64,000 bases of DNA from Paenibacillus oleatilyticus (GTDB taxonomy: Bacteria; Bacillota; Bacilli; Paenibacillales; NBRC-103111): positions 1-64,000 of the forward strand of contig NZ_JAHNZO010000009.1 in NCBI RefSeq assembly GCF_018998565.1, read 5' to 3'. A program made the position numbers and the translations under genes. This document shows, one piece after another, positions 9,122 through 18,289 of the stretch (position 1 is the stretch's first letter; each line of letters begins with the position of its first letter). The notes beneath the pieces are model-generated. The model was not told the origin of the DNA. It searched no databases and was given only the letters and a program-made list of their open reading frames with translations.

Positions 9122-11023
9122 ATGATCTATTTGCGCCATTCGAAATGGCTACGTTTTGTTGTTTCCTTAATCGCGCTTACGCTGCTGGTGTCGGCGTATC
9201 GGATTTTTACCGTAGAAGGCGAGGCCCGTACGCCCAAATTTGTCTTGATGCGTCTGGAGGATATCGGACCCGGCGGACAATATGCTTCGCTTGAGGAACT
9301 TGGAAAGCTGAGAACCGTGCTGGAATATTTGCGCGACCAGAAGGTGGCGTACCATATCGCGGTCATTCCCCGCTGGATCAATCTGCCCCCGGACGGATCG
9401 CGGTACGACGTACCCCTTGACGAGGAGGGCAGTCCGTACGCGGCGGCTTTCCGCAAGGTGCTCCAGCAGGCTTCGGATAGCGGCGCGGTCATTGGCATGC
9501 ACGGCTATACGCACCAAGTCGGCAGCGTGCGCCGGGATGACGGCCACCACGAATCGGGGATCGGCAACGAGTTCCAAGTGTCAGATGTGGAAGAAACGAT
9601 GAAGGCATCGTATGCGGAGCAGCGTATAAAAGAGGGGCTTGCGATATTCGAGCGTGCGGGAGTGAAGCCGCAGTTCTGGGAGGCGCCGCATTACCGGACG
9701 ACTCCCGAACAGGATGGGGTGTTCCGCTCCTACTTCGGTCTGAACTATCAGGCGGAGGTACAGTCTCACCGCAATGCCGAAGGCGTCTTTTATTGGAATC
9801 AGCGCAATTCCGGCTACGGCAGTCCGACGCTTGGCGCCGTTTACGTTCCGACACCTTACGACTACATTCCTTATAATAAAGACGAGAAAATGATTGTGGA
9901 CCGGGTCGGTCAATCGAATCACGTGGCTTCCTTTTTTTATCATCCCTTTCTTGAGTTTAAATATTTGACCCCCGTCCTGGACCCGGGAGGCGAACCGGTC
10001 TTGCGGGACGGGCTTCCGGAATTCCGTTACCCCGAGCAGAATAAGAGCGTGCTGCAAAAGCTCATCGCCGGCCTGCGGGCGAAAGGATATGCATTCCGCT
10101 CCATCCACGACTATGTTCCGTTCACGCCTGCTCAGAGCGTCAAGCTGCTGCCGGGCGGCAAACAGAACGTGTTTCTCGAAGATGTCGACGGCGACGGGCA
10201 AGCCGATACGGTGCAGTGGAATGCGGCGAATGGGGAGATCAGCGTGATTCCCGGCCGGTTCGAGGGACGGCGCAATGAAGCGCAGCCGGCGCCGGTGCGA
10301 TGGGGGCAGGCGGAAGATGCGAACGGGGCTACCGCCGCCGTCAGCGGCAAAGATGCGGAAGGGCTGTGCAGCTTCTGGACGGCGAATCCGGGCGGGCGCT
10401 TGGACCGCTACGTATCGGACGGGCGGAAGTTCTATCTGGCGCAGAGCTGGAAAATTGAAGCCAAAGCTTGGAGCTCCCTATATACGCTCCCGTTATCGAA
10501 CGGCGATGTGGTTGTGGCCGGACTAACGAAGGATAAGCTTCAGCTATACGGCTGGCGAATCCGGGGGAAGGAGCTGAAGCCGATTAAACCGTACAAGCTC
10601 CGAAGCGAAATGAATCAGGAGCTTCAGGTTCGCATGGAGGGCGGACCTGCGCTGTTTGCCTCCAAAGACGGCGCCTCGGGCGGCATTCAGCTTCAGCCGG
10701 ATACCTTCGAGATGAGCTGGAAGCTGACCCGTGTGGATCTCGGTCTCCCGAATGAAGACGGCTTGATCCGGCTCGGGGACTTCAACGGGGATGGCCGGGA
10801 AGACGCGCTCCGGTGGGACTCGAAGACGATGCGCTGCACCGTCTATGCAAGGGACGAGGACCGGGAGTGGAGGCTGCTTTCCACCTTCGGGCCGTGGGGG
10901 ACGCCGGGAAAAGGCGTTAATCTGATGGTCCGGGACGTCGACGGCAATGGAAAAGCCGACTTGGCATTGATCGACCGCTCTGGCGGCACTTTGGACTTCG
11001 CCCTATCTTACCAAAGCAAATAA
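9122..11023 (+). CDS. DUF2334 polysaccharide-deacetylase-like protein with FG-GAP/VCBS-type repeats
   Basis: Membrane-anchored extracellular protein of 633 residues. A signal-anchor helix (about 10-27) is followed by a DUF2334 domain, a relative of NodB-type carbohydrate esterases: FVLMRLEDIGPGG carries the family's metal-site Asp and GMHGYTHQVGS the conserved His residues, with a further histidine in FFYHPFLE. The C-terminal third (about 345-633) has repeated Asp-rich motifs DVDGDGQADT, GDFNGDGREDA and DVDGNGKADLA, typical of calcium-binding FG-GAP/VCBS beta-propeller blades. The likely role is deacetylation or binding of a surface polysaccharide. It is monocistronic, with a TACAAT -10-like box at 9072-9077 and a terminator after it. 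Confidence 0.85.
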   Translation: MIYLRHSKWLRFVVSLIALTLLVSAYRIFTVEGEARTPKFVLMRLEDIGPGGQYASLEELGKLRTVLEYLRDQKVAYHIAVIPRWINLPPDGSRYDVPLDEEGSPYAAAFRKVLQQASDSGAVIGMHGYTHQVGSVRRDDGHHESGIGNEFQVSDVEETMKASYAEQRIKEGLAIFERAGVKPQFWEAPHYRTTPEQDGVFRSYFGLNYQAEVQSHRNAEGVFYWNQRNSGYGSPTLGAVYVPTPYDYIPYNKDEKMIVDRVGQSNHVASFFYHPFLEFKYLTPVLDPGGEPVLRDGLPEFRYPEQNKSVLQKLIAGLRAKGYAFRSIHDYVPFTPAQSVKLLPGGKQNVFLEDVDGDGQADTVQWNAANGEISVIPGRFEGRRNEAQPAPVRWGQAEDANGATAAVSGKDAEGLCSFWTANPGGRLDRYVSDGRKFYLAQSWKIEAKAWSSLYTLPLSNGDVVVAGLTKDKLQLYGWRIRGKELKPIKPYKLRSEMNQELQVRMEGGPALFASKDGASGGIQLQPDTFEMSWKLTRVDLGLPNEDGLIRLGDFNGDGREDALRWDSKTMRCTVYARDEDREWRLLSTFGPWGTPGKGVNLMVRDVDGNGKADLALIDRSGGTLDFALSYQSK

Positions 11024-11094
11024 GCAAGCTATGGAAATGTACCGCCAGAGCCTCAGCTATGATCTTGCATATATTATTCATTGAGCTGTTACCT

Positions 11095-11122
11095 GGCCCG
11101 GCGGATTACGCCGGGCCGTTTT
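11095..11122 (+). terminator. Terminator after the DUF2334 gene
   Basis: Stem GGCCCGGCG, loop attac, stem CGCCGGGCC followed by GTTTT. A strong GC-rich hairpin 70 bp after the stop codon. Confidence 0.85.
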
Positions 11123-11284
11123 ACATAGGAAAGAAAGCAGCAGGAATCTGCCTTGGAATAGGAAGAAAAGACTATAGTATTTTCTCCCTTGTTCAGTTGG
11201 GAAAATTCAGGCACAATGGGAAGAGATAGGTAGACCGGAGTCTGGAAAAAGCAGGATTTAACGCTTGAGGGGCGAATAAACATT

Positions 11285-11299
11285 TGATCGAACCGATCA
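11285..11299. promoter_or_regulatory. Palindrome upstream of the 7TM kinase operon
   Basis: Perfect inverted repeat TGATCG-aac-CGATCA, 107 bp before the kinase start, in an otherwise gene-free 380-bp gap. It could be an operator or part of the promoter region. No clear -35/-10 pair was found beside it. Confidence 0.35.
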
Positions 11300-11405
11300 G
11301 TTTTAAACCATTATCATGTCAACAAGAACACCAAACGAAATTGGCTGAAAGAATCGCAAGCGGCATCCGCCGGTATCTCGAAGCCGGAGGAGCGTGAGGT
11401 AACAC

Positions 11406-13553
11406 ATGCCGCTGGAACGAATATCGAGGCGGATTGCCGCATTTTTCACCATTGTCGTTTTTTTGATCGTAGGACTGATTGCGGGAGAACGGTTGTTCTT
11501 CAACTACGGCAATTCTCCGACGGCGGTTCAGGGCGAATTGGATCTCCGGGGATGGGATTGGGACCGGACAGGGCATCTTCCGCTGAACGGCGAATGGGAG
11601 TTTTACTGGAACGAATTCAAGCACCCCGAAGACTTGGCGGCGGATCGCTTCGGAGCGCCACGCTACGCCAGGCTTCCGGGTTCCTGGAACGGCACGACGG
11701 AGGACGGAAAAGTACTGACGGGCGAAGGGTACGCCACTTACCGGCTCAAGATTTTATTGTCCGATCATGAGCGGATGTTCGCCCTGCGGCTTCCTCCGAT
11801 CTATACGTCCTATAGGCTGTGGATTAACGGCGAGGAAATCGCGTCGGCCGGTACCGTAAGCAGATCCGAGCCGGAAGCGAAGCCTCATTTTATGACCCGG
11901 TTGGCTGTGGCCCATACCCATTTGAGCGAGATGGAGCTGATTCTCCAGATATCGAATTATTCGCACGAGAAGGGCGGCATCCGGCAGCCGATCGAGTTCG
12001 GCCCGTTTGAGTCGGTGGCGAGAGCGAAGCAACTGTCGGTCGGCTTCGATACGCTGCTGATCGGCAGCCTGCTGATCATGGGGCTTTACCATCTCGGCTT
12101 GTTTGTCGTACGGACCAAAGAATTGGCTATGCTTTATTTCGGCTTATTTTGCCTTGTATTCTGCCTGCGCATGGCGCTGATCGGGGAAATGGTCGTGACC
12201 CAGGCGCTTCCCCGCTTCGATTGGACGCTGGCGCTGGTTCTGGAGTATTTGACGGCGGATTTAAGCATGCCGCTGTTCGTCTTGTTTTTCGCCAGCATGT
12301 ATCCGAGGGAAAGCTCGCGGAAAATCACGACCTTCTTCTGTGCGGTCACGCTGGGTTACGCCGTGGTCATTCCGCTGCTGCCAACCGTGCTTTTTTCGAA
12401 ATGGCTTGTCGTCCTGCAACTGATCGTGGGAGCGTGCATTTGCTACATCATAAGCATCATCGTGCTCGCTTTTTTGCGCCGCAGAGAGGGCAGCGGACTG
12501 CTGCTGTTCGCCAGCTTGATCTTCGCGGCTACGATCGTCAACGACATGCTGTACGCTCACGAGCTGGTGCAGACAACGGACAAAATGTCCGCTTTCGGCT
12601 TGTTGATCTTTATTTTCTCCCAGTCGGTGCTGCTTTCGGTCAAGCTGTCGCGGGGGTACGGGAGCGAGGAGAAGCTGTCGGCCGCTTTGACGCAGCTGAA
12701 CAGCGGGTTACACGACAAGATCAAGGAACGGACGGCCGATCTGGAACAGGCGAACCTGGAGCTGCAGCGGAAAAACGACGAGCTGTCGCGGATGGAGAAG
12801 TCCCGGAGTCGGCTGCTCAGCAACATATCGCACGATTTGGGCACGCCGCTGACGACGATCCAGTGCTATCTGGAGGCCGTGCTGGACGGCATCGTGGATA
12901 CGGAGGAGCAGAAGGAGCGTTATTTGCGGCTCATTCACAGCAAAGTCGTCAGCATGGACCGGTTGATCGAGGACCTGTTCCAGCTCTCCCAGCTTGAAGC
13001 GAGACAAGTGACTTTCAAAAAGCAGCTCATGCGCACCGACCGCCTGATCGAGCTGCTGTTCAGCCGCTACGAGCTGGATACGCGCAATGCGGGCATTCAT
13101 TATATGCTGACGCTTCGGGCCGATGGAGACGATCCGGCGCGTGAATTTTCCGCGGTGGAGGTCGATCTGGAGCGGCTGCATCAGGTGTTCAGCAACTTGA
13201 TCTTCAATGCGATCAAGTTCACGCCGGAAGGCGGCTCCATTCAGGTAGAAATGATCGACGACGGGGAACAGCTGCTGTGCCGGGTCAGCGATACGGGGGG
13301 CGGCATCAACGAACAGGATTTGCCTTACGTGTTCGACCGGTTCTATACCAGCAACCGATCGCGTAATTCCGCTGCGGGCGGCAAAGGACTCGGGCTGTCC
13401 ATATCCAGAGAAATCATAGAATACCATGGGGGACGAATCTGGGTTGACCGGACCGAACCGGGACGAGGAACCGTGTTCTGCTTCACGATACCCGTTGCCA
13501 ATCCCCAAAAAAAGCTTGACCGGCAACAGTCCAATTGTTTATTCTCTTCTTAG
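11406..13553 (+). CDS. 7TM-DISM type membrane sensor histidine kinase
   Basis: Sensor kinase of 715 residues. After an N-terminal helix (about 10-27) comes an extracellular domain with the LNGEWEFYWNEF signature of the 7TMR-DISMED-type carbohydrate-binding-like fold. About seven transmembrane helices follow (about residues 210-410), then a coiled-coil linker, a HisKA domain with phospho-acceptor His476 in LLSNISHDLGTPLTT, and a HATPase_c domain (VSDTGGGINEQDLP, GGKGLGLSISREI). A good ribosome binding site (GGAGGAGCGTGAGG) precedes ATG 11406. The response regulator gene starts 35 bp after its stop codon, so the two form a two-component system. The ligand is unknown; related sensors are thought to bind carbohydrates or small molecules. 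Confidence 0.92.
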   Translation: MPLERISRRIAAFFTIVVFLIVGLIAGERLFFNYGNSPTAVQGELDLRGWDWDRTGHLPLNGEWEFYWNEFKHPEDLAADRFGAPRYARLPGSWNGTTEDGKVLTGEGYATYRLKILLSDHERMFALRLPPIYTSYRLWINGEEIASAGTVSRSEPEAKPHFMTRLAVAHTHLSEMELILQISNYSHEKGGIRQPIEFGPFESVARAKQLSVGFDTLLIGSLLIMGLYHLGLFVVRTKELAMLYFGLFCLVFCLRMALIGEMVVTQALPRFDWTLALVLEYLTADLSMPLFVLFFASMYPRESSRKITTFFCAVTLGYAVVIPLLPTVLFSKWLVVLQLIVGACICYIISIIVLAFLRRREGSGLLLFASLIFAATIVNDMLYAHELVQTTDKMSAFGLLIFIFSQSVLLSVKLSRGYGSEEKLSAALTQLNSGLHDKIKERTADLEQANLELQRKNDELSRMEKSRSRLLSNISHDLGTPLTTIQCYLEAVLDGIVDTEEQKERYLRLIHSKVVSMDRLIEDLFQLSQLEARQVTFKKQLMRTDRLIELLFSRYELDTRNAGIHYMLTLRADGDDPAREFSAVEVDLERLHQVFSNLIFNAIKFTPEGGSIQVEMIDDGEQLLCRVSDTGGGINEQDLPYVFDRFYTSNRSRNSAAGGKGLGLSISREIIEYHGGRIWVDRTEPGRGTVFCFTIPVANPQKKLDRQQSNCLFSS

Positions 13554-13588
13554 GACCAGGGAACTACATCGATGCGGTGGTGAAACGG

Positions 13589-14314
13589 ATGACGGAGCAA
13601 ACAGTGTTAGTTGTGGAAGATGATCCCGAGATTCGGGAAGTGATCCGTCTTTACTTGGAAAAAAACAATTACCGTGTCCTGCTCGCAACCAGCGGCGAAG
13701 AAGCGCTTAAGATCGCGGAGGCGGAGCGGCCGGATCTGGCGATATTGGATGTGCTTCTGCCGGGGCGAAGCGGCTTTGAAGTATGCCGGGAGCTTCGGGC
13801 GGTTTCTCCCGTGCCGATCTTATTTTTGAGCTGCAAAAAAGACGAAGCGGACAAAATCGCCGGCTTGAATCTGGGCGGCGACGATTATATTACGAAGCCA
13901 TTCAGCCCGAACGAGCTGATGGCCCGGGTGCGCGCCCATTTGCGCAGGCCGCATCTGGCTGCGGCGGAGCAGGCGGGAGGACAGCCCGACAAGCTGGTCG
14001 TCGGCCATTTGCGGATCGATCGGTTAAGCCGTGTGGTGAGAGTGAACGGGCAAGAAGTAACGTTGTCCCGCAAGGAATTCGACCTGCTGAGCTTTCTCGC
14101 CTCGCGTCCGGAGCAGACCTTCAGCCATGAGCAGCTGTTCCGCGAAATTTGGGGGCAGGAGAGCTTCAACGATACGAGAACGATTATCGTCCATGTCAGC
14201 AACCTTCGCAAGAAGATCGAGCCGGACCCGTCGAATCCGAAATATATTATCAACGTCCATGGCGTCGGCTATAAATTCATCGCCGGGGGCGCCAGCCATG
14301 CATTGAAACTGTAA
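13589..14314 (+). CDS. OmpR/PhoB-family response regulator
   Basis: DNA-binding regulator, 241 residues from ATG 13589. The receiver domain has the acidic pair in VLVVEDDPEI, phospho-acceptor Asp in LAILDVLLPG and the conserved lysine in ITKPFSP. A winged-helix output domain follows (about 140-238: LSRKEFDLLSFLASRPEQTFS ... TIIVHVSNLRKKIE). The frame opens upstream inside the kinase gene, but the receiver fold begins at MTEQTVLVVEDD, with GGTGG seven bases before it. It is partner of the 7TM kinase just upstream. A terminator directly overlaps its stop region. Confidence 0.93.
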   Translation: MTEQTVLVVEDDPEIREVIRLYLEKNNYRVLLATSGEEALKIAEAERPDLAILDVLLPGRSGFEVCRELRAVSPVPILFLSCKKDEADKIAGLNLGGDDYITKPFSPNELMARVRAHLRRPHLAAAEQAGGQPDKLVVGHLRIDRLSRVVRVNGQEVTLSRKEFDLLSFLASRPEQTFSHEQLFREIWGQESFNDTRTIIVHVSNLRKKIEPDPSNPKYIINVHGVGYKFIAGGASHALKL

Positions 14315-14356
14315 ACCGTAACCTTGAGCCATTCAAGGCGCGGTTTATTTTTTTTG
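14313..14356 (+). terminator. Terminator after the OmpR-type regulator
   Basis: Nested stem AAACCG ... CGGTTT enclosing CCTTGA ... TTCAAGG, followed by a run of eight T. It starts at the stop codon of the response regulator. Confidence 0.75.
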
Positions 14357-14473
14357 CCGGGCGTCAGGGAGGAGAGGCGGTATATTTACGGTGGAAGCGC
14401 GGCAGCCTGTAATTTTTATCCCTTTTCGGCCCCGGAGGTTTATGCTAAAACAGACTAGAAAGAGGTGGTGGCT

Positions 14474-16324
14474 ATGCCGTGGTTCGGAGCCCGCATGCGC
14501 CGGGCGGCGGAACGTTTCCGCGATTGGGGGCTCGAGTGGAAGGTGTTCCTGATGACGTCGGTCGTCATTCTGATCGCCGTGCCGCTGACGGGGGCATTCT
14601 CGTTCAATCAGGCGGCCCGCTATATCGAAGAGTACGCCTATAACGCCGCAGACCGGACGGTCAGCCAGCTTAGCGCCAATGTCGGCAACGAGCTGAAGAA
14701 CGTCAGCGACAAGCTGTACTGGATCAATTCCAGCGACGAGCTGGCAAGGGCGATCGACTGGAGCCAGAACCGGTCGGATGAAGCGTATTCCGTCATCTTC
14801 AACAATGTATTTTCGTTGTTCTCGAAAGCGAGTCTGTCCTCTCCCACGATTCGCGGGATTTATTTATATACGCCAAGGGGAGAATTTTTCGAAGGGGTTC
14901 CTGCAGCAAGAAAGGAAACCGATTTCAAGGAGACGGCCTATTACAAGGCGATCAAGCCTTCGTCGACGAACCGCTGGGTCTACGCCGGGCAAAATCCGCT
15001 CTTTGTCGAGGAAGGAGCGGTGATCGGTCTGGTCAGCCGGCCAGCCACGGCCAACGGGGCGCTGGAGCTGGACAATTATTTGGCGATCACGCTGCGGGCA
15101 GACTATTTCGAACGCAACCTGCAGAGCATCCAGTTGGTGCCCGACGGATTCTCGATGATTTTGGACGAGAACGGCCGGCCGATTCTGCTGTCCTCCCGGA
15201 GCGAAGCGACGGAACAGTTTCTGGAGCAGGCGCAGGTACCGGATGTCTCGGGCAAACCGTCGTTTTTCGAAGTGAAGCTGGGAGATCAGACGTATCTGGT
15301 CAATCATAAGCCGATTCCGATTGCCGGCTGGCAAGCGCTGGTCGTTCAGCCGAAAAAGCAGCTGCTCGTCAAGATCGCTTACATTAAATATTTTACCGTA
15401 CTGCTGACGGTGGCGCTGCTGGCGTTCTCTTTCTTCATGAACAAATCGATCGCCCGCTGGGTTACCCTTCCGGTACGCAGGCTGCAGCGGCTCATGTCCC
15501 AAGCCAAAAAAGGCGACCTCGACGTGCGCTTCGCTTCCGAGAGCCGGGACGAGATCGGCGAGCTGGGGCGGCGGTTCGACGAGCTGCTGGACCAAATTCA
15601 GCGGCTGCTGAAGCAGGTGGTGGAGGAGAGCCTCGCGAAGCGGAGGGCGGAGATGCGCGCGCTTCAAGCGCAGATCAATCCGCATTTTCTGTACAATACG
15701 CTCGACGAAATTTATTGGAAATCGCTCGAATTCAACGATTCGTCGGCCAGCGATATTATTTTGTCGTTGTCCCGCTTCTTCCGGCTCAGTCTGAACCGTG
15801 GCGAGGAAGCGACGACTGTGGAGAAAGAAATGGAACACGTCGAGCAATATTTGAAGCTCGTCAATTATCAATACAAGCGGCAGTTTACGTTCGAGGTGTC
15901 GGTGGACGAGCGGACGAAGGAAACGATTGTACCGAAAATCATCCTGCAGCCTTTGGCGGAAAATGCGGTGCTGCACGCGTTTAGAGACAACGAGTATCAA
16001 AATAACCGGATCTATGTGAGAAGCTTCCGGGAAGGAACGGACACGACCGTGCTGACCGTGGAAGACAACGGCTCGGGGATCGATCCGGAGCTGCTCGGAC
16101 TTTTCAACGCGCGGCTGCATGCCGCGGACGCGGCGCCGGGCGTCGCTTCTCAGAGCGGAGAAGGCTACGCGATTATGAATATCAAGGAACGGCTTCGTTA
16201 CTTTTTCGGGGAACGCGCATCGTTCCGGGCCAAGAGCCGGGTTGGGGAAGGCACGCGATTTGAGATCCGCATCCGCGATGCGAAGGAGGAGGTACTGCAT
16301 GAAAGTACTGCTGGTGGACGATAA
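14474..16324 (+). CDS. YesM-family sensor histidine kinase
   Basis: Membrane sensor kinase of 616 residues. TM1 (about 20-42) and TM2 (about 300-322) flank a long extracellular sensing region. A HAMP domain follows (about 325-378), then the His_kinase domain typical of YesM/LytS-like enzymes (ALQAQINPHFLYNTLDEIYWK, acceptor His in PHFLYN) and a HATPase domain (ILQPLAENAVLHAF, EDNGSGI). I chose ATG 14474 with AAAGAGGTGG just before it; GTG 14465 is a possible alternative. Its last 26 bp overlap the YesN-type regulator, and a sugar ABC transporter follows, the standard arrangement for carbohydrate-responsive systems in Paenibacillus. Confidence 0.92.
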   Translation: MPWFGARMRRAAERFRDWGLEWKVFLMTSVVILIAVPLTGAFSFNQAARYIEEYAYNAADRTVSQLSANVGNELKNVSDKLYWINSSDELARAIDWSQNRSDEAYSVIFNNVFSLFSKASLSSPTIRGIYLYTPRGEFFEGVPAARKETDFKETAYYKAIKPSSTNRWVYAGQNPLFVEEGAVIGLVSRPATANGALELDNYLAITLRADYFERNLQSIQLVPDGFSMILDENGRPILLSSRSEATEQFLEQAQVPDVSGKPSFFEVKLGDQTYLVNHKPIPIAGWQALVVQPKKQLLVKIAYIKYFTVLLTVALLAFSFFMNKSIARWVTLPVRRLQRLMSQAKKGDLDVRFASESRDEIGELGRRFDELLDQIQRLLKQVVEESLAKRRAEMRALQAQINPHFLYNTLDEIYWKSLEFNDSSASDIILSLSRFFRLSLNRGEEATTVEKEMEHVEQYLKLVNYQYKRQFTFEVSVDERTKETIVPKIILQPLAENAVLHAFRDNEYQNNRIYVRSFREGTDTTVLTVEDNGSGIDPELLGLFNARLHAADAAPGVASQSGEGYAIMNIKERLRYFFGERASFRAKSRVGEGTRFEIRIRDAKEEVLHESTAGGR

Positions 16325-17933
16325 GGAGAGCGTCGTGCAAGGCATCCGCAAGCATATTCCATGGGAGACGCTCGGCGTATCGCAGGTCGAGATCGCACTC
16401 GACGGCAAGGAGGCGCTGCACCGCTATGCAAGCGATCCGGCCGATCTCATCGTGACGGATATCAAGATGCCGAATATGAACGGCATCGAGCTGATGGAGC
16501 AAATCAGGGCACGCTTCGAGCGGTCCGTCCGTTTCGTCGTACTTAGCGGCTACGAGGAATTCGACTACGCGAAGCAAGCGCTCGCGCTCGGCGCTTCGAA
16601 TTATGTATTAAAGCCGGTTGACATTAAAGAAATGACCGGGATTATCGCCAAGCTGCTCGGCGAGCTTCGCAAGGAGCAGGAGCGGGACGCGCAGCGGGTG
16701 AAGTTTCAGCAAACGATCCGGCGCAGCCTGCCTGCTCTGCGGCAGCAATATTTGAACGAGATGATCCGATTTCGGGACGAGCGGCAAGTACGCTTGCGGG
16801 ATAAATGGGATTTTGCGGAAATCCCGCTCAAGCCTTCGAGCTTCGGGCTGCTGGCCGTCGCGATCGACCGTTTCGACGAAATTTCGCATAAGCCCGTAGA
16901 GGAAGTCGAGCTCAGCCGCTTTATCGTCGAGAACATTATCGGCGACTGCTTGTCGTCGTGGGGGACAGGCATCGCTTTTTATGCCGAGTGGGGGGTGCTG
17001 GCGATGCTCGTCAATTACGACCCGGCTGAGCCGGCCAAAGAGGTCAAGGAACAGCTGTTGAAGTTTGCCGACTGGTGCCGCACTTCGGTGGAGAAGCATT
17101 CGGGCCTTACGGTAACGATCGGCATCAGCTCGTTATGTCCGGAGCTGCGTGAGCTGCCCGGCGCATATCGGGAAGCCTGCGAGGCGATCGAGCATGTGTA
17201 TTTTTTCGGGAACAACCAAGTGGTACACGTGGAGGACTTGATCCCGTTTCGGATGAAGCGGACCGGCTACCCGTCGCTTCAGGAGCAGGAGCTGCTGACG
17301 CTCGTCAGGCGGGGCCAGGCGGAATCGGCCCAGGAAGCGGCGGCTTCCTTCTTCCGTGCGCTCGAAGGGGAGGAGGGCAAGCCGGCCGATTTCCGCTTCT
17401 CCTGTATTCAGCTTGTTACTGCGCTGAACCGGCTTCTGCACGATCTGGGGATGGCGGAAGGGGAACGCGGCCCGCTGCCCGAGGCGTGGTTTGAGCTGTG
17501 CAACCGCGCGAAGCTGGGCGAGTTAAAGGAGCATATTCCGGTCTGGTTCCATCAAGCGGCGCTGCAGGTCAAGCAGTTCGTCCAAGCGGGCTCCAAATCG
17601 ATTGTCGGCGAAGCGAAGACGTTCATCGAGCAGAATCTGCTGCAGCCAATCGGGTTGTCGGCGGTAGCGGATTATGTCGGCGTCAGCCCCAACTACTTCA
17701 GCGGCCTGTTTAAACGGGAGACGGGAATCTCCTTCGTGGAATACGTCACCGATCTGAAGCTGGCCCAAGCCAAAGACTGGCTGGAGGACGCCGCCATTCC
17801 CATCTATGAAATTGCCGAGCGGCTTGGCTACCACGACCGCAAATATTTCCGCGAAATTTTCAAGAAAAAGAACGGCATCACGCCGTCCGAGTACCGCGAG
17901 CAGCGGCTCGGCACCTCGACAGGGGAGGAGTAA
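16299..17933 (+). CDS. YesN-family response regulator (receiver + AraC DNA-binding domain)
   Basis: 544-residue regulator. The receiver domain (MKVLLVDDKESVVQGI ... LIVTDIKMPNMNG, phospho-acceptor Asp in TDIKMP, Lys in LKPVD) is followed by a long middle region and a C-terminal AraC-type double helix-turn-helix (VADYVGVSPNYFSGLFKRETG ... IAERLGYHDRKYFREIFKKKNG). The start is set by AAGGAGGAGGT eight bases before ATG 16299 and by the receiver fold; the frame continues upstream without meaning. It overlaps the kinase gene by 26 bp. Its likely target is the ABC transporter operon starting at 18290, whose promoter region lacks a good -35 box, as expected for an activator-dependent promoter. Confidence 0.93.
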   Translation: MKVLLVDDKESVVQGIRKHIPWETLGVSQVEIALDGKEALHRYASDPADLIVTDIKMPNMNGIELMEQIRARFERSVRFVVLSGYEEFDYAKQALALGASNYVLKPVDIKEMTGIIAKLLGELRKEQERDAQRVKFQQTIRRSLPALRQQYLNEMIRFRDERQVRLRDKWDFAEIPLKPSSFGLLAVAIDRFDEISHKPVEEVELSRFIVENIIGDCLSSWGTGIAFYAEWGVLAMLVNYDPAEPAKEVKEQLLKFADWCRTSVEKHSGLTVTIGISSLCPELRELPGAYREACEAIEHVYFFGNNQVVHVEDLIPFRMKRTGYPSLQEQELLTLVRRGQAESAQEAAASFFRALEGEEGKPADFRFSCIQLVTALNRLLHDLGMAEGERGPLPEAWFELCNRAKLGELKEHIPVWFHQAALQVKQFVQAGSKSIVGEAKTFIEQNLLQPIGLSAVADYVGVSPNYFSGLFKRETGISFVEYVTDLKLAQAKDWLEDAAIPIYEIAERLGYHDRKYFREIFKKKNGITPSEYREQRLGTSTGEE

Positions 17934-18181
17934 ATCCTCCCCCAGAGTGTTGGGAAAGTGGTTTGTCTAATGCAGGGGAACATTTCGGAGGTGGGGTATC
18001 TACTGGAGGAGCGATAGCGTTCGCCTTTGTCTGCGGGAAATACCCGCTGTTAAGCGGCTTCAATCAAAATTTCCCGCTGACAACAGCGACCGGAAGTAGA
18101 TACCCCACCCCCTCGTACATCTCTATTACCTCAATTTCACCACTTTCTCAACAGCTCGAGGAGGAGAAAATCCTCCCCCTC
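17922..18181. repeat. Terminator-flanked palindromic repeat, copy A
   Basis: A 215-bp palindromic unit (17943-18157) lies between two similar hairpins: GGGGAGGA-gtaaa-TCCTCCCC (17922-17942, containing the YesN stop codon in its loop) and AGGAGGA-gaaaa-TCCTCCC (18159-18177). The unit carries terminal inverted repeats GTTGGGAAAGTGGT (17949-17962) and ACCACTTTCTCAAC (18139-18152). Inner arms GGTGGGGTATCTACT and AGTAGATACCCCACC are perfectly complementary. Its core is the reverse complement of the cores of copies B and D. Neither flanking hairpin has a T-tract here. The same element recurs near 21.6, 35.6 and 43.7 kb. Confidence 0.9.
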
Positions 18182-18289
18182 GCTCATGAAAATTCCCTCC
18201 CTAGGAAATTCGACACGGTTCGCTATACTTGGAAATAGGAAGATCAACTCACGTATACGCAGAGAATCTTACAGGGGAGGACGAAGTCC

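Noticed and set aside
12149..12997. Long open frame inside the 7TM kinase gene
   Set aside because: Arg/Gly/His-rich translation typical of an alternative frame of a GC-rich gene; the kinase frame has all domain motifs.
17878..18238. Short open frames inside repeat copy A with peptide similarity to frames in copies B and D (for example KPLxSGxFPxTKAxAIAxPV)
   Set aside because: The peptides only mirror the DNA similarity of the repeats, lie on opposite strands, lack ribosome binding sites and do not end at a consistent place.
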